Below, one piece after another: positions 19,101 to 26,725 of a DNA stretch of 64,000 bases (its first letter is position 1; each line of letters starts with the position of its first letter). Under the pieces are notes generated by a model that was not told where the DNA came from, searched no databases, and saw only the letters and a list, made by a program, of their open reading frames with translations. A program made the position numbers and the translations under genes. The stretch is from Akkermansiaceae bacterium (GTDB taxonomy: Bacteria > Verrucomicrobiota > Verrucomicrobiia > Verrucomicrobiales > Akkermansiaceae): the NCBI GenBank assembly GCA_024233135.1, contig JACKPZ010000002.1, positions 124,001-188,000 of the forward strand, given 5' to 3'.

Positions 19101-19531
19101 GCAAGAGCACGACGATCAAGGTCACCTTCAAGCCGAAATCCAATGGCAACCGCTGGGCGCAACTGCACATCGCCAGCAACGACCCGGACGCGCCCTCGTT
19201 CGACATCGTTCTCAACGGCACCGGCGTGAAGGGAGACGCGAAGAAAAAATCCGCCGTGCGCAAAACAACGGCGAAGTCTTCCAAATCCAAATCCGGCGGC
19301 AAGCTTGTCGTGCATGTCGACGGCCGGCGCTACCGGGCGATCAAGATCCGCAAGTCGGAGAAACCCGATGTCCGCCCGCGCGACATCCAGGTTTCCGGCG
19401 ACCTGCTCGACTGGTCCAGCGGCTTGAGCCACACCACGGTGGTGAAGAACAACGACAAGGTTCTCATCGTCCGCGACAACACGCCGCTCGGCGAAGGCAA
19501 ACGTCACATCCGCCTCAATCCGCGGAGCTGA
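16109..19531 (+). CDS. Secreted choice-of-anchor-D repeat protein with N-terminal FnIII and basic C-terminus
   Basis: This is a 1140-residue protein. A signal peptide (SLLLPILIFLSTALVSFA) is followed by a fibronectin-III-like domain at about 30-110 (VVWNPNPENDISYYRLHYG). About eight Ig-like choice-of-anchor-D (ASPM/SPD-2/Hydin-type) repeats of some 105-118 residues follow, with the signature FGSV..G......L.VRN.GTA.LTG and later F.P.A.G.R.A.L.I.SNDADE. The final 130 residues are Lys/Ser/Arg-rich (AKKKSAVRKTTAKSSKSKSGG) and then form a small basic domain. The repeats probably act as a rigid surface stalk, and the basic tail may bind polyanions, which is inference. Two repeats are nearly identical (see the repeat entry). 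Its last 17 bases overlap the end of the opposite-strand dus gene. Confidence 0.85.
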   Translation: MSLLSRPSRPSRSLLLPILIFLSTALVSFANQAVRVVWNPNPENDISYYRLHYGTDASSLSEQVDAVGTTVEIEGLQDNATYHFALRAVNTSGMVSGLSEVVSYHTGTPLATSPALVVLDGNGETLANDENTLAFGSLVVGGTHTTTLTITLANAGDADLVDVAASLTGASGDFTITRAPAGIVPAGGQTSVEITFDPLATGGRSAVLEISSNDPANGLFRISLAGTGNPPPVTAVPEIAVETSGGSGLVSGAATLDFGSVLPGASSTTTMLTVRNVGTADLTGLAIAVSGANSADFIVQSPVPSIAPGGATTLGITFRPSAVGSRYATLVISSNDADEGAFSIQLAGTGQAKPEISIERGGNPLVSGSATLGFGSVLPGTTSTASALTLRNSGSATLTGISAVVSGTHASDFLVQPTLPTSLAAGASTTFNVYFKPGAVGNRSAKLTITSNDADEGDFVIQLTGVGLAKPEIAITDEQSNDLVSGTGTLTFGSAAVRDGSRGMTFRIRNTGTGTLTGIAASLTGSHAADFSVSTAPAASLAPGAQTTVSLVFSPGAAGTRSAALRIASNDSDENPFVINLSGVGTVAPEIAVSDEQSKDLVSGTGTLTFGSAAVRDGSRGIILTVRNTGTAALTGIAASLSGSHAADFSVSTAPAASLAPGAQTTVALVFSPGAAGTRSAKLAIASNDADESSFVIHLGGVGTVAPQIEIVRIPGGKIPEGNGFGEVEVGDQSEGITYEIRNTGTGILSQLSLELDGDHPGDFTVTPLAAKLLAPGGSTEFTLTFRPPATGTRKAVLRVFSNDPENNPLELPVHGKGIAFPNIIVAGSNGSFGSARTGDKGAVRSFVIRNNGSAPLRTVRAGTGSAEFTIVKQPAAVIAAGAEDIVSVRFSPKAAGARKAVLRILSNDPDEGRISIPLVGNGIATPEIRVSAGRTKLVDGDAYVAFGSSEVGKKSKSRKIVITNRGTGPLTGLKVRKNWRNAGDFKVGRLKKTLEPGKSTTIKVTFKPKSNGNRWAQLHIASNDPDAPSFDIVLNGTGVKGDAKKKSAVRKTTAKSSKSKSGGKLVVHVDGRRYRAIKIRKSEKPDVRPRDIQVSGDLLDWSSGLSHTTVVKNNDKVLIVRDNTPLGEGKRHIRLNPRS
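17522..18229 (+). repeat. Two near-identical 354-bp tandem repeats inside the choice-of-anchor-D gene
   Basis: Copy 1 (17522-17875) and copy 2 (17876-18229) each encode 118 residues. They share long exact stretches, for example LVSGTGTLTFGSAAVRDGS and FSVSTAPAASLAPGAQTTV. The flanking repeats of the same family are far more divergent, so this pair reflects a recent in-frame duplication or gene conversion. Confidence 0.85.
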
Positions 19532-20606
19532 AACCAGCCGGCGCGCCGAATTCCTCGACGGAAGACTCGATCGCCGCTCGTCCCATCGACAGCGCGGCGA
19601 GGTCCTCGACCTCCGCGACGGACGTCACCTTGCACAAGCGCTGGCGCAGTTCCTTCGCACCGGGGAAACCCTTGCAGTAGTTCATCAGCCGCGAGCGCAT
19701 CGCGGTGAGCGTGTATTTTTCCTCGCCGTGGCGGCCGCTCTCCACCGCCAGCCGGCAGTGGCGCAGCACCAACTCCCAACGTTCTGACAGATCCACGCCC
19801 GCGCCTTGCTCGCCGGTCGCGAGAAACGCCTTCGCCTCGCGAAACACCCACGGGTTCTGCATCGCCGCGCGACCGATCATCACTCCGCTCACCGCGGTGC
19901 CGCGTTTCCGTTTCAGGACATCCTCGCCACAGGTGACGTCGCCGTTTCCGATGACCGGCACGCCCACCGCGCGGGCAACGGCATCGATGACCTCCCAGTC
20001 CGCTTCGCCACCGTATCCCTGCGAACGGGTGCGGCCGTGCACGGCGATCGCCGCCATGCCGCAGTCCTCGAGGATCTTCGCGACCTCGACGGCGTTCACG
20101 CTGTTCTCATCCCAGCCGATGCGGATCTTGGCGGTCACCGGCACACGGTCGCCCACCGCCTTCGCCACGCCGGCCGCGACGGACGCGAGCACCGGACAAT
20201 CTCGCAGCAGCGACGAGCCGCCGTTCTTGGCGACCACCTTGTTCACCGGGCAGCCGAAGTTGATGTCGATGAAATCGGGTTGTTTCCAATCGATGATCTT
20301 GCGCGCCGCCTCGCCCATGCGCCCGCCGTCCGCGCCGAAGAGCTGCACACCCACCGGGCGTTGCTCGTCGGTGAACTCGGTGTAGCGGCGCGTGCGGTCG
20401 TCGCGATGCAGGATCCCCTCGGCGGAGACAAATTCCGTGACCATCACATCCGCGCCCATCTCCTTGCAGATGCGGCGGAAAATCACGTCCGTCACGCCCG
20501 CCATCGGCGCGAGATAGAGGGGAAACCGGTCGTTTGCGAACCACGGAAGCACGCGCCACCCTAAACGACGATCCGGCGGGCCGTCCACATTGGAACCGCG
20601 CGTCAC
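19515..20606 (-). CDS. dusB: tRNA-dihydrouridine synthase (DusB-like)
   Basis: This FMN-dependent enzyme reduces uridine to dihydrouridine in tRNA D-loops. Seen in its 363 residues are the flavin-binding start LYLAPMAGVTD, the catalytic-cysteine motif INFGCPVNKVVAKNGGSSLL, the TAKIRIGWDE strand, AVHGRTRSQGY, and VIGNGDVTCGED with VMIGRAAMQNPW at the phosphate site. The C-terminal helical domain is complete. The start used is a GTG at 20606, which overlaps the acylphosphatase stop (GTGA) and gives translational coupling. A GTG at 20552 would also leave a normal family N-terminus. Its 3' end overlaps the convergent choice-of-anchor-D gene by 17 bp. Confidence 0.93.
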   Translation of the reverse strand: MTRGSNVDGPPDRRLGWRVLPWFANDRFPLYLAPMAGVTDVIFRRICKEMGADVMVTEFVSAEGILHRDDRTRRYTEFTDEQRPVGVQLFGADGGRMGEAARKIIDWKQPDFIDINFGCPVNKVVAKNGGSSLLRDCPVLASVAAGVAKAVGDRVPVTAKIRIGWDENSVNAVEVAKILEDCGMAAIAVHGRTRSQGYGGEADWEVIDAVARAVGVPVIGNGDVTCGEDVLKRKRGTAVSGVMIGRAAMQNPWVFREAKAFLATGEQGAGVDLSERWELVLRHCRLAVESGRHGEEKYTLTAMRSRLMNYCKGFPGAKELRQRLCKVTSVAEVEDLAALSMGRAAIESSVEEFGAPAGFSSAD

Positions 20607-20878
20607 CTCACGATGGAAAACCCGGTGACGCCGTCGAGCGGAGGAATGTCGGATACGTAGTGGGTCTTGATGTTTCCGGCGACGGCGGATTCCTCGCGGA
20701 TCTCGTGGAGGAACGCGGCGAGTTCGTCTTTCTCGCCCATCGCCTGGAGCTCGACGCTTCCGTCGGGCAGGTTGCGCACCCAGCCGGTCACCTCAAAGCC
20801 TCGGGCGAGATCCTTGACCGTATAGCGGAAGCCTACGCCTTGGACGCGGCCTTCGTAGATGACTCGTTTGGCAACCAT
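20603..20878 (-). CDS. acyP: Acylphosphatase
   Basis: A 91-residue enzyme hydrolysing carboxyl-phosphate bonds such as acetyl phosphate. The family motif GRVQGVGFR places the catalytic Arg at 18, and TGWVRNLPDGSVE gives the catalytic Asn at 36, with the 18-residue spacing expected of the family. The length is normal. It lies in a minus-strand operon: unknown protein, MarC, acylphosphatase, Dus, with gaps of a few bases. Confidence 0.95.
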   Translation of the reverse strand: MVAKRVIYEGRVQGVGFRYTVKDLARGFEVTGWVRNLPDGSVELQAMGEKDELAAFLHEIREESAVAGNIKTHYVSDIPPLDGVTGFSIVR

Positions 20879-20881
20879 GCC

Positions 20882-21466
20882 TCAGTCCGGCGAATCGAAG
20901 CCGATCCCGTCAAGGAACATCTGCACCGCGATGAGGATGAGCAGCAACCCCATGAGCCGCTCCATCGCACGCGTGCCTTTGGGCCCGAGAAGTTTCAACA
21001 ACCACGGCGAGACCAGAAGGATGGCGGCGCTCGCGGCCCATGCGGCGCCGAGCGCCAGCATCGACTCCGGCAAGCGCTCGGGATACTTCGACGCGAGCAG
21101 GAGCAGCAGGGCGATCGCCGACGGACCCGCCATCATCGGAATGGCCATCGGGACGATGAACGGCTCCTCGTCCTCGATGTCCGGAAACATCGACTTCGCC
21201 GGAAACACCATGCCCAGCGCGATGAGGAAGAGCAGGATCCCTCCCGAGATGCTGAGGGTGGACGCGCGGATGCCGAAGACGGAAAGCACCGTCGAGCCGG
21301 CGAGCAGGAAACCGGACAAAACTCCGAACGCGATCAGCAGCTCGCGGATCAACACGCGGCGGCGCCGTTCCTCCGGCACCCGCGACAGCACGCTGTGGAA
21401 GACCACCATGTTTCCGAAGGGATCGAGCACAAGGAACAAGGTGAGCGCGGCAGACAGAAGATTCAC
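20882..21466 (-). CDS. MarC/UPF0056-family inner-membrane protein
   Basis: The product has 194 residues if it starts at the GTG at 21466 (MNLLSAALTLFLVLDPFGN), which is the usual MarC N-terminus. The longer frame begins with TTG at 21502 and adds 12 unlikely residues. It has about six hydrophobic helices, with the DPFGN motif in helix 1 and PMAIPMMAGPSAIALLLLL in the second half, both typical of the family. MarC proteins were once linked to multiple antibiotic resistance, but their substrate is unknown. It is followed 3 bp later by acyP. Confidence 0.88.
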   Translation of the reverse strand: MNLLSAALTLFLVLDPFGNMVVFHSVLSRVPEERRRRVLIRELLIAFGVLSGFLLAGSTVLSVFGIRASTLSISGGILLFLIALGMVFPAKSMFPDIEDEEPFIVPMAIPMMAGPSAIALLLLLASKYPERLPESMLALGAAWAASAAILLVSPWLLKLLGPKGTRAMERLMGLLLILIAVQMFLDGIGFDSPD

Positions 21467-21512
21467 GCCTCCGAAGCTGCGGAACCCGCGACTGCCGGGC
21501 AAGCGCGGCCTG

Positions 21513-22802
21513 TCACCTCACGAACTCCGCCACTTCGCGGGTGGCGGCGTTGACGATGCGGATCCGGTCCGGAGCGATCCGGTGGACGGCGAACTGGCGC
21601 TTGCCTTCGCTGGCCCGGACCTCGCCCGCCGCGGGGAATTCTTTCGCGCCGGTCGACGCCGCCACCCAGGAAAGAGCGGCTTTTTCGAGCCCGGTGGCGT
21701 CGTCCGCCGATTCCAGCATGATGTCCCAAACGAGCGCGACCGATGCCTCGCCGTCCGGGACAAGGGCGTAGCGGTCGTTTTTCCACGCGCGGGACAGCTC
21801 GCTGGCGACACCGGCGTCTCCCAGCGTTTCGAGCCACAAACGCAGCCCTAACAAACCGGCGGACTCGCTGAGATACGGTTCCTCCGGGAAGGCGGGCAGA
21901 TCGAGCGCCGGCGGCGAGGCATGATCCTCCGCCGGAAACACGATCGCACGCGTCGTCTGCGGCGGATCATGAAACAGGCCGAGCAGCTCCTTGGTTCCCT
22001 GCACGTAATAGGAGTCCGCCGTGCCCTTGCCTTCGGTGATCGGGAACATCACCAGTCCTTGGATGAACGGCGAAAGCGTCGAAAACAACCGGGCGGCCTC
22101 CTTGTTTTCCTCCAAGGGCACGAAACCAAAGGCCCGTGCGTTGTCCGAGTAATACCTCGCCTCGACGCCTGCCGCGCCCCCTTGATGCAAGGCCTCGCGG
22201 GCGCGGGCGGGATCGTCGCCCGGATAGGTCGGCGGCGGAGGGAAATGCTGGTGCAAAAGAATGCGGGCGAGCAGCCGCAACAGCGCCGCCTGGTCCGGGA
22301 TCTCGGACTCGCGGTAGCGGTCGGTCACCCACGCCTCGCCGCTCGCTTCGTCAAACCAACCGCGCGTGCCGACGGAGCGTGCGGCGGACAGTTGGGAAAC
22401 CAGTTCCTCATCCGGCCCGAGCACGCCCATCAGCCGGTAGCTCTCCTGGCGGTCGTCCGCACCGGACGGCCCGAAGCGGCTCTCAACGGCCGCCGCGATC
22501 CGGTCCCGCAGTTCCTCCGCTGCGATGCGGTGGACCACCGGACTGGATAGAAACGTCACGCCGAGTTCCTTCTCGACGCGGGTGATCAGCTCGCGCGGCA
22601 CGGAAACCTCTCCCCCGCCCTGCGCGAGCGAACGAAGCGATTCGTTCTCGCGCCGCAGCATCGCGATCTCCTCATTGGCCGCGCGCAGGTCCTCACCGGA
22701 CGCGCCACCGCCCTGCGAGGTCCGGTGGATTCCCTGGAGGATCCCGCCGGCGCCAAGAGCGGAGCCTAACAGGATAGGAAGCAGCGTGCGGGGACGGAGC
22801 AC
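21513..22802 (-). CDS. Exported or membrane-anchored protein of unknown function with coiled-coil start
   Basis: I do not recognise this 429-residue protein. It starts at a GTG with an N-terminal hydrophobic segment (RTLLPILLGSALGAGGIL). A short coiled coil at about 40-65 (LRAANEEIAMLRRENESLRSL) comes next, then a soluble mixed domain including YRLMGVLGPDEELVSQL and LLRLLARILLHQHFPPP. It ends in small beta-rich sequence (KRQFAVHRIAPDRIRIVNAA). An HxxxH zinc-protease motif is absent. It is the first gene of a tight four-gene operon ending in dusB. The layout suggests a periplasmic protein held by one membrane helix. Confidence 0.7.
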   Translation of the reverse strand: MLRPRTLLPILLGSALGAGGILQGIHRTSQGGGASGEDLRAANEEIAMLRRENESLRSLAQGGGEVSVPRELITRVEKELGVTFLSSPVVHRIAAEELRDRIAAAVESRFGPSGADDRQESYRLMGVLGPDEELVSQLSAARSVGTRGWFDEASGEAWVTDRYRESEIPDQAALLRLLARILLHQHFPPPPTYPGDDPARAREALHQGGAAGVEARYYSDNARAFGFVPLEENKEAARLFSTLSPFIQGLVMFPITEGKGTADSYYVQGTKELLGLFHDPPQTTRAIVFPAEDHASPPALDLPAFPEEPYLSESAGLLGLRLWLETLGDAGVASELSRAWKNDRYALVPDGEASVALVWDIMLESADDATGLEKAALSWVAASTGAKEFPAAGEVRASEGKRQFAVHRIAPDRIRIVNAATREVAEFVR

Positions 22803-22818
22803 GGATGATGCGGTGGTG

Positions 22819-23370
22819 TTACTGCCCGCCGTCCTTGAACGGGTTCGTTTCCAGCGCCGAGGATTTCACGCCAAAGACCTCCTCGAAGGTCTTTCCGGGC
22901 AGCAGGTTGTAGACGATCGGCGCGGAGCGGTTGCCATCCACGTCGTAGACGTACTTCACGACTTGGATGGGCATCTCCTTGCCGGTGTCCGGATTCGTGC
23001 GCTTGGCGCGGGCGTCGAACATGCGCTCCTCCACGAGCTGGCCATCGCTTTTGCGGTAGCCGTAGCTCACCTTGAACATGCAGTGGTTCTTCCCGTCGAA
23101 GATCTTGCACGACAGCGGGTTCTGGTTCACGTCCATGCGGTAGACGGTGAGCATGGTGAGCGTGCCGTTGCCGTTGAACTTCTTCTTGTAGAGCGTCTTG
23201 TTGTCCGGCGTGCGGGTGAGGATCGTGCGCGATCCATCGTCGTGGCGCATCACCCGGACGTTCGGGCCGTCCACCGCGTCGAAGTTGCTGCCAGCGCCCT
23301 GCGCGGCGCAGGTGGCGGCGCCGAGCATGGCGGTGAGGACCAGGGTTTTCCAGATTGCCTTCGCATTCAT
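22819..23370 (-). CDS. Small exported protein of unknown function
   Basis: The protein has 183 residues including a cleavable signal peptide (MNAKAIWKTLVLTAMLGAATCAAQG). The mature part is basic and beta-rich, with phrases such as RVMRHDDGSRTILTRTPDNK, GTLTMLTVYRMDVNQNPLS and MPIQVVKYVYDVDGNRSAP that read like strand repeats. It resembles short verrucomicrobial exported proteins with no assigned role. The gene is 16 bp upstream of the unknown coiled-coil gene on the same strand, so it may belong to that operon, and is divergent from folP. The frame's extension to 24018 is the antisense of folP and is rejected. Confidence 0.7.
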   Translation of the reverse strand: MNAKAIWKTLVLTAMLGAATCAAQGAGSNFDAVDGPNVRVMRHDDGSRTILTRTPDNKTLYKKKFNGNGTLTMLTVYRMDVNQNPLSCKIFDGKNHCMFKVSYGYRKSDGQLVEERMFDARAKRTNPDTGKEMPIQVVKYVYDVDGNRSAPIVYNLLPGKTFEEVFGVKSSALETNPFKDGGQ

Positions 23371-23424
23371 GGCCCGCAAACTAGGCGGGTCCGGCGGACG
23401 CTGCAAGCCGCCAGTTTTCCCCCG

Positions 23425-24294
23425 ATGTTCTGGACCAGCCGCGACCGCACGATGGACCTCAGCCGCCGCGGCGTGGTGATGGGCATCCTCAATGTGACGC
23501 CCGATTCGTTCTCCGACGGCGGCCGTTACGACGGACGGGGCGCGGCCCTCGGACACGCCCGTCGTCTCATCGCCGACGGTGCGGAAATCATCGACGTCGG
23601 CGGTGAATCGACCCGCCCGGGGGCGGCTCCGGTTTCCGTGGACGAGGAGCTCGCCCGCACCGTGCCGGTGGTCCGCGCCCTGCGCGACGAATGGGACGGC
23701 TGGATTTCCATCGACACCTCGAAGGCCGCGGTCGCGGAAGCCGCGCTCGCCGCCGGTGCGGACATCGTCAACGACGTCACCGGCCTGCGCGGGGATCCCG
23801 CGATGGCCCGCGTCTGCGCGGAAACCCGCTGCGCCATCGTCGTCATGCACATGCAGGGCGAGCCGCGGACGATGCAGAAGGAACCACGATACGACGACGT
23901 GGTCGCCGAAGTGCGGGCTTTCTTCCAAGACCGCATGGCCGCTTTGGAAGGCGCCGGCATTTCCCGCGGCGCGATGTGTTTCGATCCCGGCATCGGCTTC
24001 GGCAAGAAACTCGAACACAACCTCACCCTGTTGCGCGCACTGCCGGATCTCGCACCGGCTGGATCTCCCCTGCTGCTCGGTGTTTCACGCAAATCCTTCA
24101 TCAGTGCCGCGCTCGGAACCCCGGACCTCGACGCACGCGACTGGCCGACCGTCGCGATCACCGCCTCCGCCCGCGGCCAGGGCATTCTCCTTCACCGCGT
24201 CCACGATGTCCGCCCGAACGTCGAGGCCCTGCGGATGACCGAGGCGATCCTCTCCGCCGGCATCGCGCGACACGAGAATCCGGTGCGGACCTGA
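23425..24294 (+). CDS. folP: Dihydropteroate synthase
   Basis: This enzyme joins 6-hydroxymethyl-7,8-dihydropterin pyrophosphate to p-aminobenzoate in folate synthesis and is the sulfonamide target. Over its 289 residues the signatures are GILNVTPDSFSDGG (about 20-33), EIIDVGGESTRPGA, ISIDTSKAAVAEAAL, ADIVNDVTGL, IVVMHMQGEPRTMQ, DPGIGFGKKLEHN and LLGVSRKSFI. The start at 23425 follows the divergent promoter region; an ATG at 23452 is also possible and would lose only nine residues. No other folate gene is adjacent. Confidence 0.95.
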   Translation: MFWTSRDRTMDLSRRGVVMGILNVTPDSFSDGGRYDGRGAALGHARRLIADGAEIIDVGGESTRPGAAPVSVDEELARTVPVVRALRDEWDGWISIDTSKAAVAEAALAAGADIVNDVTGLRGDPAMARVCAETRCAIVVMHMQGEPRTMQKEPRYDDVVAEVRAFFQDRMAALEGAGISRGAMCFDPGIGFGKKLEHNLTLLRALPDLAPAGSPLLLGVSRKSFISAALGTPDLDARDWPTVAITASARGQGILLHRVHDVRPNVEALRMTEAILSAGIARHENPVRT

Positions 24295-24336
24295 TCCGCC
24301 CGAAAGATCCGCCGGCGACCGCACGCACTTCTTCGC

Positions 24337-25887
24337 GTGAAAATCCCCACGCTGCTGCTGCTCGGCGCGCTTTCCGCTTTCGCCGCCGACCGGCCGAACA
24401 TCGTCCTGCTCTTCGCCGACGACCTCGGCCGCTACGCATCCGCCTACGCCGACCCAAAACGTCCGTCGCCGAACGACATCATCCGGACACCGGCTTTCGA
24501 CCGGATCGCCAACGAAGGCGTGCGTTTCGACAACGCGTTCGTTTCAGCGCCATCGTGCACCCCGTCGCGTGGATCGCTCTACACCGGCCGGCACTTTTTC
24601 CGAAACGGCTCGTTTTCCCAACTCCACAGCCGCTGGCAAAAGGGCGCACCGGACCCTGGTGACGCCATCGTCGGCATGCCTGAAACCCTCGCCCGCGCCG
24701 GATACCACGTCGGTTGGAGCCACAAGTGGCACATCCCCGAGCGGTTGATCGGCGGCAAGGACCACCAATACTCTCCGCACGGCAACCGCATCAGCAACTT
24801 CTCCCAGCAGGTCACCAAGAAACCCGGAATCCGCGGGCAGATCTTCGACGCCGTACGCGGCAACTTCCATGCCTTCCTCGCCGACCGCAAAGACGACCAG
24901 CCTTTCTTCTATTCATTCAACCCGACCAACACCCACCGCGCCTGGGTCCGTGGCTCGGGCAAGGCGCTGTGGGGACTCGATCCCGACAAGCTGAAAGGCA
25001 AGCTGCCGCCATTCCTCCCCGACAACGAGGTCGTCCGCGAGGACTTCGCCGACTATCTCGGCGAGGCGATGGCTTTCGACCAAGCCTGCGGAGTGATCAT
25101 CGAGGAACTCGAAAAAACCGGCGAACTCGACAACACCCTGGTCGTCATCAGCGGCGACCACGGCATCCCGGGATTTCCGCGCGGCAAGTGCAACGTCCAC
25201 GACTTCGGCTCGCGCGTCCTGCTCTCGATGCGCTGGCCGGAGCACATCGCGCCGGATCGCGTGATCAAGCCCCCCGTCTCGCTCATCGACCTCGCGCCCA
25301 CTTTCCTCGCCGCCGCCGGCACCGACTCACCGGACGATCCCGACGGTCAGAACCTGCTGCCGGTGCTGAAACCCGGAGGCGACGAGAAAAACCTGCGCGG
25401 CTGGGCGCTCATCGGCCGTGAAGTCCACGTCGGCAGCGCGCGTGAAAATTTCCTGCCATACCCCGTCCGCGCCCTGCGCACGGCCGATTTCCTCTACGTG
25501 CGGAATTTCAAACCCGGGCGCTGGCCGATGGGCGACCCCAAGGCCGCGGCCGGTGACGCGATGCCGGATTTCAAGAAAATCAACAACGACACCCGCGCCG
25601 CCTACGCCGACATCGACGCCTCCCCGACCAAGGCATGGCTCGTCCGCCATCGCGACGACGACGGCCTCGGGATCGTCCTGCGCGAAGGCTGGGAAAAGCG
25701 CCCGTCCGAGGAATTCTACGACCTCGCGAAGGATCCTTTCCAGATCCACAATCTCGCCACCGATCCCGCCTACGCCGCGGACCTCGACCGGCTTCGCAAG
25801 CTTCTCATGACCCAGCTCGAAGAAGGCGCCGACCCCCGCCTCGGCGATGCCTTCGACCGCCCGCCCTATTGCATCGAGTCTCGCTAG
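24337..25887 (+). CDS. Exported sulfatase (Cys-type)
   Basis: The 516-residue protein has a signal peptide (MKIPTLLLLGALSAFA) from a GTG start at 24337. Sulfatase features are RPNIVLLFADDLGRY (metal-binding Asp pair), APSCTPSRGSLYTGRHF with the Cys at 74 that formylglycine-generating enzymes would modify (C-x-P-S-R), VVISGDHGIPGFPRG (second metal site) and LRNLRTADF-like strands near the end. Verrucomicrobia carry many such sulfatases for sulfated polysaccharides. No maturase gene (formylglycine-generating enzyme or anSME) is in the window. The substrate cannot be deduced. Confidence 0.9.
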   Translation: MKIPTLLLLGALSAFAADRPNIVLLFADDLGRYASAYADPKRPSPNDIIRTPAFDRIANEGVRFDNAFVSAPSCTPSRGSLYTGRHFFRNGSFSQLHSRWQKGAPDPGDAIVGMPETLARAGYHVGWSHKWHIPERLIGGKDHQYSPHGNRISNFSQQVTKKPGIRGQIFDAVRGNFHAFLADRKDDQPFFYSFNPTNTHRAWVRGSGKALWGLDPDKLKGKLPPFLPDNEVVREDFADYLGEAMAFDQACGVIIEELEKTGELDNTLVVISGDHGIPGFPRGKCNVHDFGSRVLLSMRWPEHIAPDRVIKPPVSLIDLAPTFLAAAGTDSPDDPDGQNLLPVLKPGGDEKNLRGWALIGREVHVGSARENFLPYPVRALRTADFLYVRNFKPGRWPMGDPKAAAGDAMPDFKKINNDTRAAYADIDASPTKAWLVRHRDDDGLGIVLREGWEKRPSEEFYDLAKDPFQIHNLATDPAYAADLDRLRKLLMTQLEEGADPRLGDAFDRPPYCIESR

Positions 25888-26023
25888 CAGGCCTTGGACG
25901 GCGGCCGGTCGTTCGTCGCCAACGCGAGCCCGGCCGCACGACCTGCTCCCCGGGTTTCCCAGCTCAGCGGGCCACTCGCGATTTGGTGGTTTGCAAAGCG
26001 GCCCGGCTGTTCCAACAAGGCGC

Positions 26024-26725
26024 ATGCCCATCGAGCCCTTTCATCCGTTCGGGATGCAGCACTTCATCACCCTCGGAGTGGGCGGAACAGTCGCAGGCGG
26101 CCTGCTGATGGCGGCGCGCAAGGGCGGGAGGCCGCGGCAACTCGCGGCGGCGCTGCTGGCACTGGCGAACCTGACGGCGTGGCCGGCGAACTACCTGGCC
26201 TGGACCTCGCTCGGAACACCGCTGGCGCTGGACAACGTGCTGCCGTTCCATCTGTGCGACGTGGCGGCCTTCGTGGCGGGTTTCGCGCTGCTGACGAGAA
26301 ACCGGCATTTGTGCGGGATGACGTATTTCTGGGGTCTGGCGGCAACCATGCAGGCGCTGGTGACACCGGCGATCTCGGTCGGTTTTCCGGCCTGGGCATT
26401 CGTGACGTTTTTCGTGCAGCACTTCGCGATCGTGACGGCTGCCTTGTTCCTGCCGCTTGCCGGCTGGTGGAAACCGAAGCGTCCATGGTGGCGAAGCCCG
26501 GTGGAGGCGTATCTGTGGGCGGCGCTCTATCTGTTCGTCGCGCTGGGGATCAACTCGGTGCTGGGCACGAACTTCGCGTTCGCCAGCCGGGTTCCGGACA
26601 ATCCGAGCCTGATCGATCACCTCGGTCCGTGGCCGTGGTATCTGCTGTCGTTCCACGCCCTGAGCGTCACGTTGTTCCTGCTGCTGGCGCTGCCGTGGAA
26701 AAAGAACTCCGGAACAAGGTCATGA
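26024..26725 (+). CDS. TIGR02206/YwaF-family integral membrane protein
   Basis: The protein has 233 residues and about seven transmembrane helices. It has the family phrases LPFHLCDVAAFVAGF and HLCGMTYFWGLAATMQALVTP, and a His-rich FVTFFVQHFAIV helix. The ATG at 26024 (MPIEPFHPFGMQHF) matches the family N-terminus; the frame extends upstream but with no good start. Function of the family is unknown. Its stop overlaps the next methyltransferase start (ATGA), so the two are co-translated. Confidence 0.82.
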   Translation: MPIEPFHPFGMQHFITLGVGGTVAGGLLMAARKGGRPRQLAAALLALANLTAWPANYLAWTSLGTPLALDNVLPFHLCDVAAFVAGFALLTRNRHLCGMTYFWGLAATMQALVTPAISVGFPAWAFVTFFVQHFAIVTAALFLPLAGWWKPKRPWWRSPVEAYLWAALYLFVALGINSVLGTNFAFASRVPDNPSLIDHLGPWPWYLLSFHALSVTLFLLLALPWKKNSGTRS

